DNA of 64,000 bases from Amblyomma americanum (taxonomy: Eukaryota; Arthropoda; Arachnida; Ixodida; Ixodidae): positions 143,618,121 to 143,682,120 of the forward strand of contig NC_135504.1 in assembly GCF_052857255.1 (NCBI RefSeq), given 5' to 3'. The notes beneath the pieces were generated by a model. The model saw only the letters and a list, made by a program, of their open reading frames with translations, was not told the origin of the DNA and made no database searches. A program made the position numbers and the translations under genes. Shown here in pieces: positions 62,270 to 64,000 of this stretch. Each line of letters begins with the position of its first letter. Position 1 is the first letter of the stretch.

Positions 62270-64000
62270 AACGATGAATCCCGCTGTTTTGAGCCGGAAT
62301 ACAAGTTTTCGCTCAGTTCTGAGAGAAAAAGTTTACAGCTTTCTCTCGTCTACTCTTCGACGACTTGTAAAATCGATGCTCGTGAATCTTGCAAGTTTCG
62401 ATCTAAAACGATGTAACCCGTTGTTTCGAGCCGGAATACAAGTTTTCGCGCAGTTCTGAGAGAAAAAGTTTACACCTTTCTCTCGTCTACTCTTCGACGA
62501 CTTGTGAAATCGATGCTCGTGAATCTTGCTAGTTTCAATCTAAAACGACGTATCCCGTTGTTTTGAGCCGGAATACAAGTTTTCGCGCAGTTCTGAGAGA
62601 AAAAGTTTACACCTTTCTCTCGTCTACTCTTCGAAGACTTGTAAAATTGATGCTCGTGAATCTTGCTACTTTCGATCTAAAACGATGTATCCCGTTGTTT
62701 TGAGCCGGAATACAAGTTTTCGCGCAGTTCTGAGCGAAAAAGTTTACACCTTTCTCTCGTGTACTCTTCGACGACTTGTAAAATCGATGCTATTGAAACT
62801 TGCTAGTTTCAATCTAAAACGATGTATCCCGTTGTTTTGAGCCGGAATACAAGTTTTCGTGCAGTTCTGAGAGAAAAAGTTTACACCTTTTTCTCGTCTA
62901 TATTCGACGACTTGTAAAATCGATGCTCGTGAATCTTGCTAGTTTCGACCTGAAACGATGTATCCCGTTGTTTTGAGCCGAAATACAAGTTTTCGCGCAG
63001 TTCTGAGAGAAAAAGTTTACACCTTTCTCTCGTGTACTCTTCGACGACTTGTAAAATAGATGCTCGTGAATCTTGCTAGTTTCGTTCTAAAACGATGAAT
63101 CCCGCTGTTTTGAGCCGGAATACAAGTTTTCGCGCAGTTCTGAGAGAAAAAGTTTACAGCTTTCTCTCGTGTACTCTTCGACGACTTGTAAAATCGATGC
63201 TCGTGAATCTTGCTAGTTTCGATCTAAAACGATGAATCCCGCTGTTTTGATCCGGAATACAAGTTTTCGCGCAGTTCTGAGAGAAAAAGTTTACAGCTTT
63301 CTCTCGTCTACTCTTCGACGACTTGTAAAATGATGCTCGCGAATCTTGCAAGTTTCGATCTAAAACGATGTAACCTGTTGTTTCGAGCCGGAATACAAGT
63401 TTTCGCGCAGTTCTGAGAGAAAAAGTTTACACCTTTCTCTCGTCTACTCTTCGAAGACTTGTAAAATTGATGCTCGTGAATATTGCTACTTTCGATCTAA
63501 AACGATGTATCCCGTTGTTTTGAGCCGGAATACAAGTTTTCGCGCAGTTCTGAGCGAAAAAGTTTACACCTTTCTCTCGTGTACGCTTCGACGACTTGTA
63601 AAATCGATGCTATTGAAACTTGCTAGTTTCGAACTAAAACAATGTATCCCGTTGTTTTGAGCCGGAATACAAGTTTTCGTGCAGTTCTGAGAGAAAAAGT
63701 TTACACCTTTTTCTCGTCTATATTCGACGACTTGTAAAATCGATGCTCGTGAATCTTGCTAGTTTCGACCTGAAACGATGTATCCCGTTGTTTTGAGCCG
63801 AAATACAAGTTTTCGCGCAGTTCTGAGAGAAAAAGTTTACACCTTTCTCTCGTGTACTCTTCGACGACTTGTAAAATCGATGCTCGTGAATCTTGCTAGT
63901 TTCGTTCTAAAACGATGAATCCCGCTGTTTTGAGCCAGAATACAAGTTTTCGCGCAGTTCTGAGAGAAAAAGTTTACAGCTTTCTCTCGTGTACTCTTCG
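62270..64000 (+). repeat. 6-mer higher-order repeat, 820-bp unit, about two copies plus a part
   Basis: TTACAGCTTTC at about 62335, 63155 and 63975 and GAGCGAAAAAG at 62732 and 63552 repeat at 820 bp (six monomers minus 2 bp). GAAACTTGCTAG follows in both. TTACAGCTTTC also appears at about 63292, so a monomer was duplicated inside the second unit. One monomer there reads AAAATGATGC (two bases short). The unit continues beyond the window. Confidence 0.8.

Larger units (their letters stand above)
60612..64000 (+). repeat. 137-bp satellite array, right segment (about 25 monomers)
   Basis: The satellite resumes in the same orientation and in exact phase with the left segment: the next AGTTT start is 60687, one monomer after 55416 once the insertion is removed. 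The first partial monomer carries CTAAAGCG, a rare variant also seen near 41246 and 47688. This side holds private variants such as CCCGCTGTTTTG, TTACAGCTTTCTC and GAGCGAAAAAG that I did not see in the left 55 kb. The array continues past the window end. Confidence 0.97.

Noticed and set aside
1..64000. CRISPR-like regular spacing
   Set aside because: The repeats are contiguous 137-bp monomers with no unique spacers, no cas genes, and a eukaryotic retrotransposon inside.
1..64000. CENP-B box in the monomer
   Set aside because: The nearest candidates fail. TTTCGATCTAAAACGATG lacks the CGGG part. CCCGTTGTTTCGAG has six rather than seven bases between CCCG and CGA and ends CGAG. No monomer variant I read fits the full motif.
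1..64000. Forkhead-like GTAAAC site in each monomer (reverse of GTTTACACC)
   Set aside because: It is a six-base core present because the monomer is repeated. There is no independent evidence of factor binding.

Overview
The window is eukaryotic repetitive DNA, most likely from an animal with large heterochromatic satellite blocks. It contains no host gene that I can support, no RNA gene and no bacterial-type feature. Two things fill it. The first is a continuous tandem array of an AT-leaning satellite with a 137-bp monomer (positions 1-55481 and 60612-64000, about 430 monomers, running off both ends of the window). The second is a single full-length Ty3/gypsy-type LTR retrotransposon (55482-60611, minus strand) inserted into one monomer. 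The gag and pol proteins look like elements I associate with hard-tick (ixodid) genomes. That host assignment is an inference from memory of the protein style and was not checked.

The satellite is organised on several scales. Monomers follow one another head to tail without spacers and carry linked point variants, so that strings of monomers can be recognised when they recur. There is no single higher-order repeat (HOR) unit. The array is instead a mosaic of local tandem duplications of different sizes: 5-mer (about 684 bp), 6-mer (820 bp), 8-mer (1094-1096 bp), 10-mer (about 1368 bp), 11-mer (1506 bp), 12-mer (1641 bp), 13-mer (1776-1779 bp), 14-mer (1919 bp) and a 30-mer of about 4.1 kb. 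On top of these lie longer-range duplications offset by 5.5-7.5 kb. Region 1-23.4 kb, region 23.4-40 kb and region 40-55.5 kb have partly different variant sets. The stretch right of the retrotransposon has further private variants. Some duplicate junctions can be placed within 11-14 bp inside a monomer, as expected of unequal exchange between homologous monomers.

The retrotransposon is young and nearly intact. It has two 181-bp LTRs (TG...CA on both strands) that differ at two positions, a 4-bp target duplication (CTAG), a candidate primer-binding site, gag (384 aa with one CCHC knuckle) and a pol frame with protease C-terminal half, reverse transcriptase, RNase H and D,D-35-E integrase with a GPY/F end. 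The gag stop overlaps the next ATG, and a shift-prone GGAAAAC lies just before it, so pro-pol is probably made by a -1 frameshift. The protease frame is broken exactly at its catalytic Asp-Thr-Gly by what looks like a one-base loss. This copy should therefore be unable to make a continuous Gag-Pro-Pol. There is no envelope gene. Removing the element and one CTAG restores one satellite monomer in exact 137-bp phase.

The many recurring 60-106 codon open frames are by-products of the satellite sequence and are not annotated as genes.
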